Positions 26,350 to 35,219 of a stretch of DNA of 64,000 nucleotides are shown here, in pieces (the stretch's first letter is position 1; each line of letters opens with the position of its first letter). The position numbers and the translations under genes were made by a program. The notes under the pieces are model-generated. The model had not been told where the DNA came from. It saw only the letters and a program-made list of their open reading frames with translations, and ran no database searches. The DNA is from Myxococcales bacterium (lineage in GTDB: Bacteria; Myxococcota_A; Polyangia; Polyangiales; Polyangiaceae), in assembly GCA_016712525.1 (NCBI GenBank), contig JADJQX010000001.1, forward strand, positions 620,001 to 684,000. Direction: 5' to 3'.

Positions 26350-27660
26350 ATGAACGACGACGACGTGACGACGATGCTGGACGGGGCCGCGGAGAAGGCC
26401 TCGGCCACCTTCGTGCTCTCCGTGCTGGAAGGTCCGGACCAAGGGCGCTCGGTGGCCGTGACCGACGGCCTCTTCGTCGGCAAGAGCGAGGCGTGCGAGC
26501 TCCCCCTCACCGACCCGAAGGTGTCACGTCGTCACGCGCAGATGACCCACGAGGGCGCGTACCTGCGCCTCCGTGACACGGGCTCGACCAACGGCACGTA
26601 CCTCAACGGAGGGCGCGTCGTCGAGGCGCTCTTGCGCGATGGCGATCGGGTGCGCCTCGGCGACACGCTCGTCGGGATCTCCGTGACGGCGAGCCGCGAG
26701 ACGGCTCCGGCCTCGACGCGCACACGCTTCGGTCGGGTGCTCGGCGCGAGCCCCGCCATGCGCCGCATGTTCGCGCGCTGCGATCAGGTCGCGGCGACCG
26801 ACATTCCCGTGCTCGTCGAGGGAGAGACCGGCACGGGCAAAGAGCTCGTGGCCGAGGCCATCCACGAGGCGAGCCCACGCGCGCAGAAGCCGTTCGTGGT
26901 GCTCGACTGCACGACCGTGTCGCCGCAGCTGCTCGAGGCGAGCCTCTTCGGTCACGAGCGCGGCGCGTTCACGGGCGCCCAAGAGAGCCGCGCCGGGGTG
27001 TTCGAGGTGGCCGACGGTGGCACGCTCCTCATCGACGAGATCGGAGACCTCGACATCGGCCTTCAGGCCAAGCTCCTGCGGGCCGTCGAGCGCAAAGAGG
27101 TGCAGCGCATCGGGTCGACCAAATGGATCAAGATCGACATTCGCCTCATCTCGGCCACCCGGCGCGATCTCGAGGCCGAGATCCAGGCCGGAAGGTTCCG
27201 CGACGACCTCTATTACCGCCTCGCCGTGGCGCGTGTGTCGGTGCCCCCTCTCCGCGCGCGGGATGGGGACGTGGAGCTGCTCGCGTCGAGCTTCTGGTCG
27301 AAGCTATCGGGCGGTAACGTGCCGTTTCCACGAGACTTTTTGTCTCGTTGGCAGTCGTATCGGTGGCCCGGGAACGTGCGTGAGCTGGCGAACGCGGTGC
27401 AGCGCAGGTTCGCCCTCGGACAGACCGACATGTTCACCGACGACGACGCCCCCGGCATCGAGCTCGGCGCGAGCGTCGCCCGCTCCCTCATCGACCAAGG
27501 CGTGCCGTACTCCATCGCACGACGGCGAGTGCTCGACGAGTTCGAGCGCCTGTTCGTCGAGGTGGCGCTCGAGAAATCGGGGGGGAGCGTGGCGAAGGCC
27601 GCGGCCGCCTACGGCATCGCGCGGCGGCACTTCACTCGGATCAAGTCACGTTCGACCTGA
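26350..27660 (+). CDS. FHA-domain sigma-54-dependent transcriptional activator
   Basis: The 436-residue protein starts with an FHA domain (about 25-110: VGKSEACELPL, SRRHAQM, STNGTYLNG), which binds phosphothreonine. It continues with a complete AAA+ sigma-54 activation domain: Walker A EGETGTGKE, GAFTGAQ loop that contacts sigma-54, Walker B GGTLLIDEIGDL, and an arginine-finger region RDDLYYRLAV. A C-terminal Fis-type helix-turn-helix (GGSVAKAAAAYGIARRHFTRI) ends the protein. Its input is probably a kinase-phosphorylated partner. The next gene is preceded by a sigma-54 promoter match. Confidence 0.95.
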   Translation: MNDDDVTTMLDGAAEKASATFVLSVLEGPDQGRSVAVTDGLFVGKSEACELPLTDPKVSRRHAQMTHEGAYLRLRDTGSTNGTYLNGGRVVEALLRDGDRVRLGDTLVGISVTASRETAPASTRTRFGRVLGASPAMRRMFARCDQVAATDIPVLVEGETGTGKELVAEAIHEASPRAQKPFVVLDCTTVSPQLLEASLFGHERGAFTGAQESRAGVFEVADGGTLLIDEIGDLDIGLQAKLLRAVERKEVQRIGSTKWIKIDIRLISATRRDLEAEIQAGRFRDDLYYRLAVARVSVPPLRARDGDVELLASSFWSKLSGGNVPFPRDFLSRWQSYRWPGNVRELANAVQRRFALGQTDMFTDDDAPGIELGASVARSLIDQGVPYSIARRRVLDEFERLFVEVALEKSGGSVAKAAAAYGIARRHFTRIKSRST

Positions 27661-27772
27661 GGCGCGCGATACCCACCTGCGATCGTATCGTTCACACGGA
27701 CTTCCCCGAGAGCCCGCGAAATCCCGCTGTCGCCGGAGTGACGGTGACACGTGCTGTGCCAGCCAAGTTCGT

Positions 27773-27788
27773 GGCATATTTCCTGCTG
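27773..27788 (+). promoter_or_regulatory. sigma-54 promoter candidate
   Basis: TGGCATATTTCCTGCT has the required GG and GC dinucleotides (27774-27775, 27786-27787) ten bases apart and agrees with the TGGCAC-N5-TTGCT consensus at most positions. Transcription would begin near 27800, about 46 bp before the ATG at 27846. It lies right after the gene of a sigma-54 activator. Confidence 0.6.
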
Positions 27789-27845
27789 GGCTGAAGGGGA
27801 CGTCGTGCCGAACGACGCCACTTCGTTCCGACTACGGGGGTAACC

Positions 27846-28208
27846 ATGAGCTCACTCGAGGACTCGCTACGTTCGCTCGCGTCCGACTTCGCGACGCGCT
27901 TGGTCTCACTTGCCGCCGATGAGCTCGAACGAGAGCTCCGTGACTTCTCGCCGCCCCCGCCCCGGGCGCGCCCGGCCTCGGTGCTGCCGGGAAAGCCGAG
28001 CCCCAGCACCGCCAAGACCGACACGGTCGACGCGCTCGTCGCGTGCATCGGCGGCATTCCTTGGCCCGCGAGCTCGCTCGAGCTCCGGCGGCTCCTCGGC
28101 CTCTCGAAGCGCACGTTCTTGCGCATCGCCGACCAAGCGATCCGCGAGGGGCGCGTCGAGCGGCGGGGCTTCAAGGCGACGTCGCGCTACTACCTCCCGA
28201 GCCGCTGA
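27846..28208 (+). CDS. small winged-helix-like protein, paralogue of the 5484 gene
   Basis: The 120-residue protein shares the layout of the product at 5484: helix LEDSLRSLASDFATRLVSLA, a short Pro-rich linker, and a C-terminal ELRRLLGLSKRTFLRIADQ plus AIREGRVERRGFKATSRYY with helix-turn-helix and wing character. GGGGG lies six bases before the ATG. Its position behind a sigma-54 promoter candidate and next to the FHA activator suggests it is a direct output of that regulator. DNA binding remains an inference from fold-like pattern. Confidence 0.8.
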   Translation: MSSLEDSLRSLASDFATRLVSLAADELERELRDFSPPPPRARPASVLPGKPSPSTAKTDTVDALVACIGGIPWPASSLELRRLLGLSKRTFLRIADQAIREGRVERRGFKATSRYYLPSR

Positions 28209-28246
28209 GCCCGGCGTCAGCGGCCCAGGATCCTACGGGCGCGGCC

Positions 28247-29005
28247 TCAGCGCCGGCGGCGACATGTGCCAACGAGCGCCAGGATCGCCGTGGCGATCGC
28301 ACCTCCGAGGACGGAGTGGCTCTGCGCAGCGACGCCCGCCGGACTTGCGCTGCACGAGGGAGCATCGGGTCCGACATCGTCTCCGCGCGCGCCGGCATCG
28401 TCCCCGACAGGCGGGGTCGACGGGTCACCTCCCGAAGGAGAGGACGCGTCGCCGGAGGGAGCGATCGCGTCGGGTCCCTCGGAGCCCGAGTCGGCCGCGG
28501 CGTCGGTGGGGGTCGGCCCGGCGTCGAGCCCGCCATCGGCCGCGCCACCGTCGCTGCCTCCGTCGGCCGCGCCACCATCCACGACGCGCAAGAGGCGACC
28601 GGAGATTTCACCGGCCACCGCGGGGGCCGCCGACGTCGAGATCCCGACGGACATTTGTTCGTTGAGGAGGTACGAGTACGTGTTGCTCGCGGCCGGCACG
28701 TCGCCCGTGCAGAGGATGGGGCTCGCCGACACGTCGCACGTGACGCTCGCGAGCGCCGACAGGGGAAACGCGGTTCGGAAGAGGGCCGCGGACGTCGGAG
28801 CGCCGGAGAGGCTCGTGTGGGTGAGCGTGCACGTGACCCGCCTTTGGAGGCCAGCGCCCCCCTCGGCGACGGTGCAGTCGGCCTTGCCTTTGGCGAGCGA
28901 CGTCGCGACCGACGGCGCGAGGTCGGCGTGGAGCTCGAACGCGGACGCCGAAGAGACGCTCGCGAGCGAAACGAAGGCAACGATGGCGAAGGGAAGAGTG
29001 CGCAT
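28247..29005 (-). CDS. secreted protein with MYXO-CTERM-like anchor
   Basis: The 252-residue protein has an N-terminal signal peptide (LPFAIVAFVSLASVSSASA), a beta-rich domain of about 110 residues with cysteines (GKADCTVAEGG, RRVTCTLTH), a long Asp/Gly/Ser/Pro linker, and a C-terminus reading CSASPAGVAA, then a hydrophobic helix GGAIATAILALVG, then CRRRR. A cysteine before a helix before an Arg cluster is the layout of MYXO-CTERM sorting signals, which direct proteins to the myxobacterial surface, although the usual Gly-Cys context is weak. GGAG precedes the ATG. Confidence 0.75.
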   Translation of the reverse strand: MRTLPFAIVAFVSLASVSSASAFELHADLAPSVATSLAKGKADCTVAEGGAGLQRRVTCTLTHTSLSGAPTSAALFRTAFPLSALASVTCDVSASPILCTGDVPAASNTYSYLLNEQMSVGISTSAAPAVAGEISGRLLRVVDGGAADGGSDGGAADGGLDAGPTPTDAAADSGSEGPDAIAPSGDASSPSGGDPSTPPVGDDAGARGDDVGPDAPSCSASPAGVAAQSHSVLGGAIATAILALVGTCRRRR

Positions 29006-29263
29006 GCGGGTCTCCTCGTGTCGGGTCGTATGGCAGCGTCGTCGCGAGGTCGCGCTCACGGCCGGTTCGAACGGACTACGCACGCGCGGTCCTCGGGTCG
29101 CAGGAAAATCGCGGTAGGCGGGGGCTCGGAGCGTGAGGACCCGTCACGTCCTCCAAGGTGAAAAAGGAGACCTTTTGGGTCCTCTCGAAGGCTTAGGGTC
29201 GAGGGGCTTGGGCGGTCGTCGGAGTCGACGCGCATGGGTGCCCAGGCCCCGCCGAGCTTCGCC

Positions 29264-30103
29264 CTAGAAGGCCAGCGTGGCGACGGGGCGGGTGGTCGTG
29301 ACCGTAGGTCGGAGGAGGTACGACACGACCGTGATGCCCGCGGCGACGATGGCGACCCCGAACGCCACGTCGGCCACGGTGCTGCGCAAGCGAAGTCCGG
29401 AGACCTCGTCTTCGGTGCAGCTCGGGCAACGCTCTTTGAGGTCGCCGAAACGCGCGCCGGCGTCGATGGCGAAGACGGTGCCCACGCCCGCGCCGACGAC
29501 GGCCGTCCCCGCCATGAGCCACGTGACGGCGGGCACGGGCCTGTGAGTCTCCGTGACGGCCTCTCTCTTCGGGATAGGGAGGGCGGAGGGCGGAGCGACG
29601 ACCTTGGGGAGCTCGAGCACGACGCGCTGGCCGGCCTCACGCTCGCGCACCACCACGCTCCGCTCGGCGCTCCCTCGATCGGCCTCGGCGCGGAACACGT
29701 GAGGCCCCGGATCGAGGGAGATCGCCCGACCGGCCGTGGCTTCTTCGGAGGCTTTTCCATCGACGACGATGCGAGCGGACACGTCGGCCCCCGTGCCGTC
29801 TCGAAGGGACACCACCACGGTCGGGATGCGCGCCGAGACGTCTTCGAGCCACTTGCGGCACTCGGAGGCGACCACCTTCGGGCACTCGGGCCTCGCGCAG
29901 ACGGCGAGCTCTTCGCGCGCCGAGAGGAGCTTGCCCTGGTCGCGTAGCGTCTGCCCCTCGTTCGCGGCCCTCACACACTCCGAAGCAGGTTTGGCCGAGA
30001 GCGGGCCGCTCCACACGAGGCCCGTGAGCGTGAACGCCACCCCCCAGAGGCGGGCGCGCGCGCGTGGGTCAGAAGCACTCGGGTCGGAAAATCTTCCTGC
30101 CAT
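29264..30103 (-). CDS. periplasmic PEGA-like protein with C-terminal membrane helices
   Basis: The 279-residue product has a signal peptide (GVAFTLTGLVWSGPLSA), a helical region (ECVRAANEGQTLRDQGK), a PEGA-like stretch (VVSLRDGTGADVSARIVVDG, SLDPGPHVFRAEADR), and two hydrophobic helices (WLMAGTAVVGAGVGTVFAI; VAFGVAIVAAGITVVSYLL) separated by a Cys-Pro pair region. This matches the protein at 7952-8914 in order of parts. Its start overlaps the kinase gene by 35 bp, again like the other pair. Confidence 0.8.
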   Translation of the reverse strand: MAGRFSDPSASDPRARARLWGVAFTLTGLVWSGPLSAKPASECVRAANEGQTLRDQGKLLSAREELAVCARPECPKVVASECRKWLEDVSARIPTVVVSLRDGTGADVSARIVVDGKASEEATAGRAISLDPGPHVFRAEADRGSAERSVVVREREAGQRVVLELPKVVAPPSALPIPKREAVTETHRPVPAVTWLMAGTAVVGAGVGTVFAIDAGARFGDLKERCPSCTEDEVSGLRLRSTVADVAFGVAIVAAGITVVSYLLRPTVTTTRPVATLAF

Positions 30104-31484
30104 GACGATCGAACGTGTAGGGGGGATCACAGCTCGGAGGCGGGCGACGAACGGGCGCCGAAGGGAGCGCGGGACCCGAGCGCGGAGGGGGCGACGAAGG
30201 TGCTCCCTTCGCAGAGGCCGTGGGCTCCGACGAAGCGCTCGAGGAAGGTACCGCGGATGCGGTCGGACCAGGCGAGCGATCCGACGCCGTGTCGGCAGGT
30301 GGCGGGGCGGGCCCTCCACTCGCCGCCGGGGGATCGCCCACGGAACGCACGCGCAGGAGCGCCCCGAGGAGGACGGCCGCGACGATCGCGAAGAACGCCG
30401 CCACGAGCTCGACGCGGCGGCGACGCACGGGGAGGACTTGGATGGGCTCGGGTGTGGGCGCGACGAGCACGGGCACCGAGGGAGGCGGCCTGTCGACCAC
30501 GGTCGCGATCTCGGGCTCGGCCTCCGCGCCACGCACGGCCGCGGCCTGCGCGTCCACGAGCGGCCCGCAGAGCTCGCGCACGAGCGCCGCGACCTCGGTC
30601 GGGGTCGCGGGGGCGACGATGGCCGAGAGGGCCTCGCGCATGGCACGCGCGGAAGCGTACCGAGAGCCACGCACCTCGGAGAGGGCTCGACGGAGAGCGG
30701 CGTCGAGGGCCTCGGGGACGTCGGGCCGGAGCGACGTGAGGCTCGGGACCTCCGCGGTGAGGACACGACGGAACGTGTCGGCGTCGGTGTCTCCGAGGAA
30801 GAGCGAGTCTCCCGCGGCGAGCTCCCACGCGACCACGGCGGCCGCGTAGGTGTCGGTCGTCGCGTCGACCTCCGTGCCGTGTAGCTGTTCGGGAGACATG
30901 TAGGCGAGCTTGCCCTTGAGCGCGCCATCGCGCGTCGTCTTCTGGAGGCGTCCACGCGCCTTGGCGACGCCGAAATCGAGGAGCCGCGTCGTGCCGTCGG
31001 TCCCGACGAGGAAGTTCTGCGGCGAGACGTCCCTGTGGATGACGCCGAGGGGCGAGCCATCGGGACCTCTCGCTTCGTGCGCAGCGGCGAGGCCCGAGAG
31101 GGCGTCGCACACGATCCGAGTCACGACGGGCAGAGGGATCGGCTTGCCCGCTTTTGCCGCGGCTTTCGCGAGCGCGGCGGCCGTGACCCCCGGGACGAAC
31201 GGCATCACGAAGAGGAGCCCTTCGTCGGATCGCTCGAGCGCGACGAGCGGCACCACGTGGGGGTCGACGATGTGCGCGAGCACCCTCGCCTCGTCCTCGA
31301 GCATGGTCTCGGCGGCGCCCTCGGTGAGGTGCGCGTGGGGCACCTTGATCGCCACGAGCGGCGCGACCGCTGCGGTGGCTTCGCGCCCCAAGTAGACGCT
31401 CCCCATGCCTCCGCGACCGAGCAGCGAGAGAAGCTCGTACTTCCCTGCGCGCGCTGGCAGGCCTCTCGCTCCGACGGCAGACAC
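30069..31484 (-). CDS. membrane-anchored serine/threonine protein kinase
   Basis: A Hanks-type kinase of 471 residues from GTG 31484: LGRGGMGSVYLG loop, Lys47 (VAIKVP), HRDVSPQN with Asp152, DFG Asp170, SPEQ. The HRDVSPQN variant is common in Polyangia. One membrane helix (LVAAFFAIVAAVLLGALL) and a Pro/Ser tail follow, ending in PPSCDPPYTFDRHGRKIF, a Cys-containing end seen in related kinases. I prefer the GTG at 31484 because TACGCT sits 7 nt before it; an upstream GTG at 31541 would add 19 residues. It overlaps the PEGA-like gene downstream. Confidence 0.9.
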   Translation of the reverse strand: MSAVGARGLPARAGKYELLSLLGRGGMGSVYLGREATAAVAPLVAIKVPHAHLTEGAAETMLEDEARVLAHIVDPHVVPLVALERSDEGLLFVMPFVPGVTAAALAKAAAKAGKPIPLPVVTRIVCDALSGLAAAHEARGPDGSPLGVIHRDVSPQNFLVGTDGTTRLLDFGVAKARGRLQKTTRDGALKGKLAYMSPEQLHGTEVDATTDTYAAAVVAWELAAGDSLFLGDTDADTFRRVLTAEVPSLTSLRPDVPEALDAALRRALSEVRGSRYASARAMREALSAIVAPATPTEVAALVRELCGPLVDAQAAAVRGAEAEPEIATVVDRPPPSVPVLVAPTPEPIQVLPVRRRRVELVAAFFAIVAAVLLGALLRVRSVGDPPAASGGPAPPPADTASDRSPGPTASAVPSSSASSEPTASAKGAPSSPPPRSGPALPSAPVRRPPPSCDPPYTFDRHGRKIFRPECF

Positions 31485-31491
31485 GATCTTC

Positions 31492-31497
31492 AGCGTA
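31492..31497 (-). promoter_or_regulatory. putative -10 box TACGCT, leaderless GTG start at 31484
   Basis: TACGCT on the minus strand ends 7 nt before GTG 31484, which argues against the upstream GTG at 31541 as the start of the kinase. Confidence 0.4.
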
Positions 31498-31715
31498 CCA
31501 AAAAACGATTGGCGCGACCGAACCTGTCCGTAGGGGGACACGATCCGTCCTCGACTCGAGGGACCTCACGGAGAACGGCCGACACCCGACGGAGGCGCGT
31601 GCGCGCAGGCCACGCGCGAGCTCGATGCTTTTCCGAACCGGGCCCGTCGCCGGTCGACGTGTCGCGTCAAGAGCCGCACTTTTCGCCCTCCCGACGTTGA
31701 ACCGAGGGAGCACGC

Positions 31716-32555
31716 GTGCGAGAACCAGGCGGGATGAGCCGTGGAGCGCAGCCCGTCGTCCGTCGCCTCCCCCGGCTCGTCGGTGCCGTGGCAGTTGCAT
31801 GCATCCTACATGGGTGTGCGTTCCTCTTCGATGCCGATGGGCTCGTGCCGGGGCGCGGCTCCGAAGACGTCACCTCCCCGGACGCGGCCGTCTCCGACGC
31901 GACACCCCCGGAGGGTGACGCGCTCCGCCCCGACGGGACGACGCTCCCGGACGGCCGGGTCACGACGCGCTTCTGCAACGGTGCGCCGAGCTATCTCTGC
32001 CTCGACTTCGACGGGGACGACGAGACCAACGACGCGGGCGAGTCGACAGGCACCCTCTTCAAAGGAACGATGGGCGCCGATTCGACGGATGCGGTGTCTC
32101 CGCCACGGAGCATGCTCGCGACGACCTCGGCCGACGACGGAGAGGCCACGCTGCGCGTGACGACGCCGGCCATCGTCGGCCCCGCGTCGCTCTCGTTCCG
32201 CGTGAAGGTGCACACGATCGCGAGGCTGACGATGTTGGTGGCCGAGCTCCACCCGAAGGACCAGCCCCAGAGCCGAGACGGGGTCGCCATCTTCTTGAGC
32301 GGCGGCATGATCGTGCTGCGCCTCAAAGAGTCCTACGTAGAGACGAACACCCAGCTCCCCGCGGACCAGTGGGTCGAGCTTCGTGTGGACTTCTCGACGC
32401 GACCGAGCGACCGACTCGCGCTCTCCCTCGATGGTCGCGAGCTCCACGCGCGCACGGACGCGGCGGTCTCGGCGGGGGCGTTCGAGCTTCGGTTTGGTGC
32501 GTGGGGCTCGAAGGTGGCCCTCCGGTACGACGACATTCTTCTAAAGGCACGATGA
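31716..32555 (+). CDS. lipoprotein with LamG-like domain
   Basis: The 279-residue protein (GTG 31716 with GAGGGAG upstream; ATG 31734 is an alternative) has a lipobox (ACILHGCAFLF), an Asp/Pro linker, and a concanavalin/LamG-like beta-sandwich pattern: YLCLDFDGDDETND at the start, ASLSFRVKVHTIARL in the middle, QWVELRVDFSTRPSDRL and ELRFGAWGSKVALRYDDI at the end. Such domains often bind glycans. Its stop overlaps the start of the lipase-like gene by 4 bp (ATGA), indicating translational coupling. Confidence 0.8.
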   Translation: MREPGGMSRGAQPVVRRLPRLVGAVAVACILHGCAFLFDADGLVPGRGSEDVTSPDAAVSDATPPEGDALRPDGTTLPDGRVTTRFCNGAPSYLCLDFDGDDETNDAGESTGTLFKGTMGADSTDAVSPPRSMLATTSADDGEATLRVTTPAIVGPASLSFRVKVHTIARLTMLVAELHPKDQPQSRDGVAIFLSGGMIVLRLKESYVETNTQLPADQWVELRVDFSTRPSDRLALSLDGRELHARTDAAVSAGAFELRFGAWGSKVALRYDDILLKAR

Positions 32556-34048
32556 CCATGTCCCTTTCGCTTCCTCTTCGTCACGCTCGGCTCACGATCG
32601 GCGCGCTCGCCACGGCAACCTCAGTCGCCCTCGGCGTCGCGTGCGGCTCGTCGACCAACCCCGTCGACGACACCCCGATTCCCCAGCCCTCCGACGCGGC
32701 AACGGCGCCGGACACGCGGCCCTCGCCCACGTCGACGCCCGAAGCCTCTACTCCGACCGATGCCTCACCGCCGAGCGACGCGAGCGCACCTTCTCGGTGC
32801 GGCATGCCCGCGTTCACGTGGCTCCCCGGCGCTCAGATGGGCACCGTGCTGGAACAGGTCGGGCGCGCATCGCACACGCAGATCGAGCTGAATTTGGCCA
32901 TTTTGAAGGCTCGGAACGACAACGCCTTCAAGACGCGCCGCCTCGCGTCGAACCCCACGAAGACGACGCTCATCCGCTACGGAACGCAGGACAAAGGCGC
33001 CCCGGCGGACGCCACGGCCCTCGTCACGTACCCCGACGCGGCGGGCACCTTCCCGGTCATGCTCGTGCTGCACGGCACCGCAGGCTTCTCGGACGCGTGC
33101 TCTCCCACGAAGGCCATCGCCGACGATCAGCTCGGGGGGTTCGCCGACGAGCTCGGGCTGCTAACGGCGCTCATCGCGTCGTTCGGGTACATCGTGGTGT
33201 TCCCCGACTATCTGGGCCTGAAGAGCCTCGGCGCGCCGAGCCCTGCGATGCACTCGTACCTTGTGGGAGAGCCCACGGCGATCGCCTCGCTCGACGCCGT
33301 TCGCGCGACGAAGAAGCTCCTCCAGGGAAACCGCGCCGTGCCCGGAGACCTCGTGGTGATGGGCGGCTCGCAGGGCGGGCACGCGGCGGCGTTCGTGAGC
33401 CGCTACCAGCCGCACTACGCGCCGGAGCTGCCAATCAAGGGCTCGGTGTGGGACGTGCCACCTTCGGACCTCGTGGCGCATACGGAGCGCGCGCTCGCGA
33501 CGCGGGTGAAGGCGACGGACAACGCCGTGGCGTTCTTCACCACGGCCGACTCGTGGTACCGGCAATCGCCGAACGGGGTCGCGAGCGTGCTCGCTCCGCC
33601 GTTCGACACGCGCGTGCCGGCCGACATGAAATCGAAGTGCTCCTTCGACGCGCTCGACAACCAGCCGCTCTCGGCGATCTTCACTCCCGCGATGCTCGCC
33701 GGCGACGGTGGCATCGGCTCGATCCCGGCGCCGTGGAGCTGTTACCTGCGCGAAAACGGGCTGCCGACGACATCCGTGCCGAAGCGCGAGTCGACACCTA
33801 CGCTCTTCCTCCTCGCGGCCGACGACGACCTCGTGGACCCCGGCGTCGAGCGCGCGTCGTTCCAGAAGCTCTGCGCGCAGGGCCAGGTGCTCGAGTACCT
33901 CGAGTGCTCGAACGCCACCCACACGAAGCCGCTCACGTACGCCTTCGACCAGTGGCTCGACTTCCTCGACGCGCGCCTCCGCGGCACGCCGATGCCCGCG
34001 TCGACGTGCACGGTGAAGCCCAAAGAGCGCTGCACGAGCCAGCCCTGA
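32552..34048 (+). CDS. secreted lipase-like alpha/beta hydrolase lipoprotein
   Basis: The 498-residue protein has a lipobox (LGVAC, Cys31), a Pro/Thr/Asp linker, and an alpha/beta-hydrolase fold: oxyanion segment VLHGTAG (174-177), nucleophile Ser273 in MGGSQGGHAAA, acid candidate AADDDLVDP and histidine candidate NATHTKP. The layout resembles secretory (LIP-type) lipases and related esterases. It is coupled to the LamG-like lipoprotein by an ATGA overlap, so the two may act together on a surface substrate. The precise ester substrate is unknown. Confidence 0.85.
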   Translation: MTMSLSLPLRHARLTIGALATATSVALGVACGSSTNPVDDTPIPQPSDAATAPDTRPSPTSTPEASTPTDASPPSDASAPSRCGMPAFTWLPGAQMGTVLEQVGRASHTQIELNLAILKARNDNAFKTRRLASNPTKTTLIRYGTQDKGAPADATALVTYPDAAGTFPVMLVLHGTAGFSDACSPTKAIADDQLGGFADELGLLTALIASFGYIVVFPDYLGLKSLGAPSPAMHSYLVGEPTAIASLDAVRATKKLLQGNRAVPGDLVVMGGSQGGHAAAFVSRYQPHYAPELPIKGSVWDVPPSDLVAHTERALATRVKATDNAVAFFTTADSWYRQSPNGVASVLAPPFDTRVPADMKSKCSFDALDNQPLSAIFTPAMLAGDGGIGSIPAPWSCYLRENGLPTTSVPKRESTPTLFLLAADDDLVDPGVERASFQKLCAQGQVLEYLECSNATHTKPLTYAFDQWLDFLDARLRGTPMPASTCTVKPKERCTSQP

Positions 34049-34140
34049 CCCAAGGCACGCCCTCGTTTCGGGCGAATTGGCCCGATCGTCTCGTCGTCGC
34101 GAAAGCACACCCATGTGGGGAAGCGCGCCGTCGCGACGTG

Positions 34141-35115
34141 TCACCCCGGAGGGCGCGCCTCGCCGCTCGTGCCGACCTCGAGCTCGGGGGGAACGGCCAC
34201 GGCGTCGCCGCGGGGGAGGAGGGCCGAGGGGGAGCGCGCGTCGCGGATGCACGCGGCGATCGTGCGCGGGCTCGGATCGTCGAAGAGGCCGGCCGCGTGC
34301 CCCAAGAAGCCGAAGAGCGTCTCCTTCGGGACTCCCCTCTCCAAGAGCTCACGCACCGTCGTACCTCGGGTGCGCTTGGCGACGCGCTCTCCTTCGTGCG
34401 TGACCACGAGCGGGAGGTGCCAGTACCCCGGAGGCCGGGGCTCTCCGAGCATGCGCCCGAGGAGGATCTGCCGCGCGGTCGAGCCGAGCAGATCGGCGCC
34501 CCGGACGACGAGGTCGATGCGCATCGCGTGATCGTCCAAGGCGCACGCGAGCTGGTAGGCGAAGACCCCGTCGCCCCGCCGAAGCACGAAGTCTCCCACG
34601 GCGAGGTCGACGCGCTCGTCGACGTGCCCGCGCGCGGCGTCGTCGAAGGTGACGTGTGCCCCCTCGGGTACACGGAGGCGCAGGGCCGGAGGGCGTTTCA
34701 TCGGGCGATCGCGCTGTTTTTCGCGGCAGATGCCGGGGTACACGAGCTCCTCGCCGGCGTGCGGCGCGCTCGCGGCCCGCGCGACCTCGGCCCGCGAACA
34801 GTCGCACGGGTAGACGGCGTCGCCGAGCTCACGGAGGGCATCTTCGTAGCGCGCGACACGTGCAGACTGCACATAGGGTGCGTAGGGACCTTGAGCGTCG
34901 ATCTCGTCGGCGACGAGCCCGAGCGCGGTGAGATCTTCGACGATGCGCGCCGCGCTCCCCGGGACGACCCGCGGACCGTCGATGTCTTCCATGCGAACGA
35001 CGAACGCGCCTCCGGTCTGCTTCGCCACGACGAACGAGACGAACGCGCAGAAGAGGCCTCCGAGGTGGAGATCTCCCGTCGGTGAGGGGGCGAAGCGTGT
35101 GCGCAGGGGGGGCAC
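34141..35115 (-). CDS. gluQ: glutamyl-Q tRNA(Asp) synthetase
   Basis: The 324-residue protein attaches glutamate to the queuosine base of tRNA(Asp). It lacks the anticodon-binding domain of full GluRS, as expected for GluQ. Motifs: RFAPSPTGDLHLGG (HIGH-type), VRMEDIDGPR, zinc ligands Cys104, Cys106, Tyr126 and Cys130 (CDC and YPGICR), and a KMSKS-type GERVAKRTRG. It has a GTG start with TAGCCT 6 nt upstream. Queuosine itself is made elsewhere. Confidence 0.93.
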   Translation of the reverse strand: MPPLRTRFAPSPTGDLHLGGLFCAFVSFVVAKQTGGAFVVRMEDIDGPRVVPGSAARIVEDLTALGLVADEIDAQGPYAPYVQSARVARYEDALRELGDAVYPCDCSRAEVARAASAPHAGEELVYPGICREKQRDRPMKRPPALRLRVPEGAHVTFDDAARGHVDERVDLAVGDFVLRRGDGVFAYQLACALDDHAMRIDLVVRGADLLGSTARQILLGRMLGEPRPPGYWHLPLVVTHEGERVAKRTRGTTVRELLERGVPKETLFGFLGHAAGLFDDPSPRTIAACIRDARSPSALLPRGDAVAVPPELEVGTSGEARPPG

Positions 35116-35121
35116 GGAGAC

Positions 35122-35127
35122 AGGCTA
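35122..35127 (-). promoter_or_regulatory. putative -10 box TAGCCT, leaderless GTG start of gluQ
   Basis: TAGCCT on the minus strand ends 6 nt before the GTG at 35115. Confidence 0.4.
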
Positions 35128-35219
35128 TCAGGTGCATCGAGCTTGGACGCCTCGCGCGGCTTGCTTCGGCCTCGCGGCGCCGATAAGACGGGCCCGAGCC
35201 CGTGAGGGCTCCGCGACCC

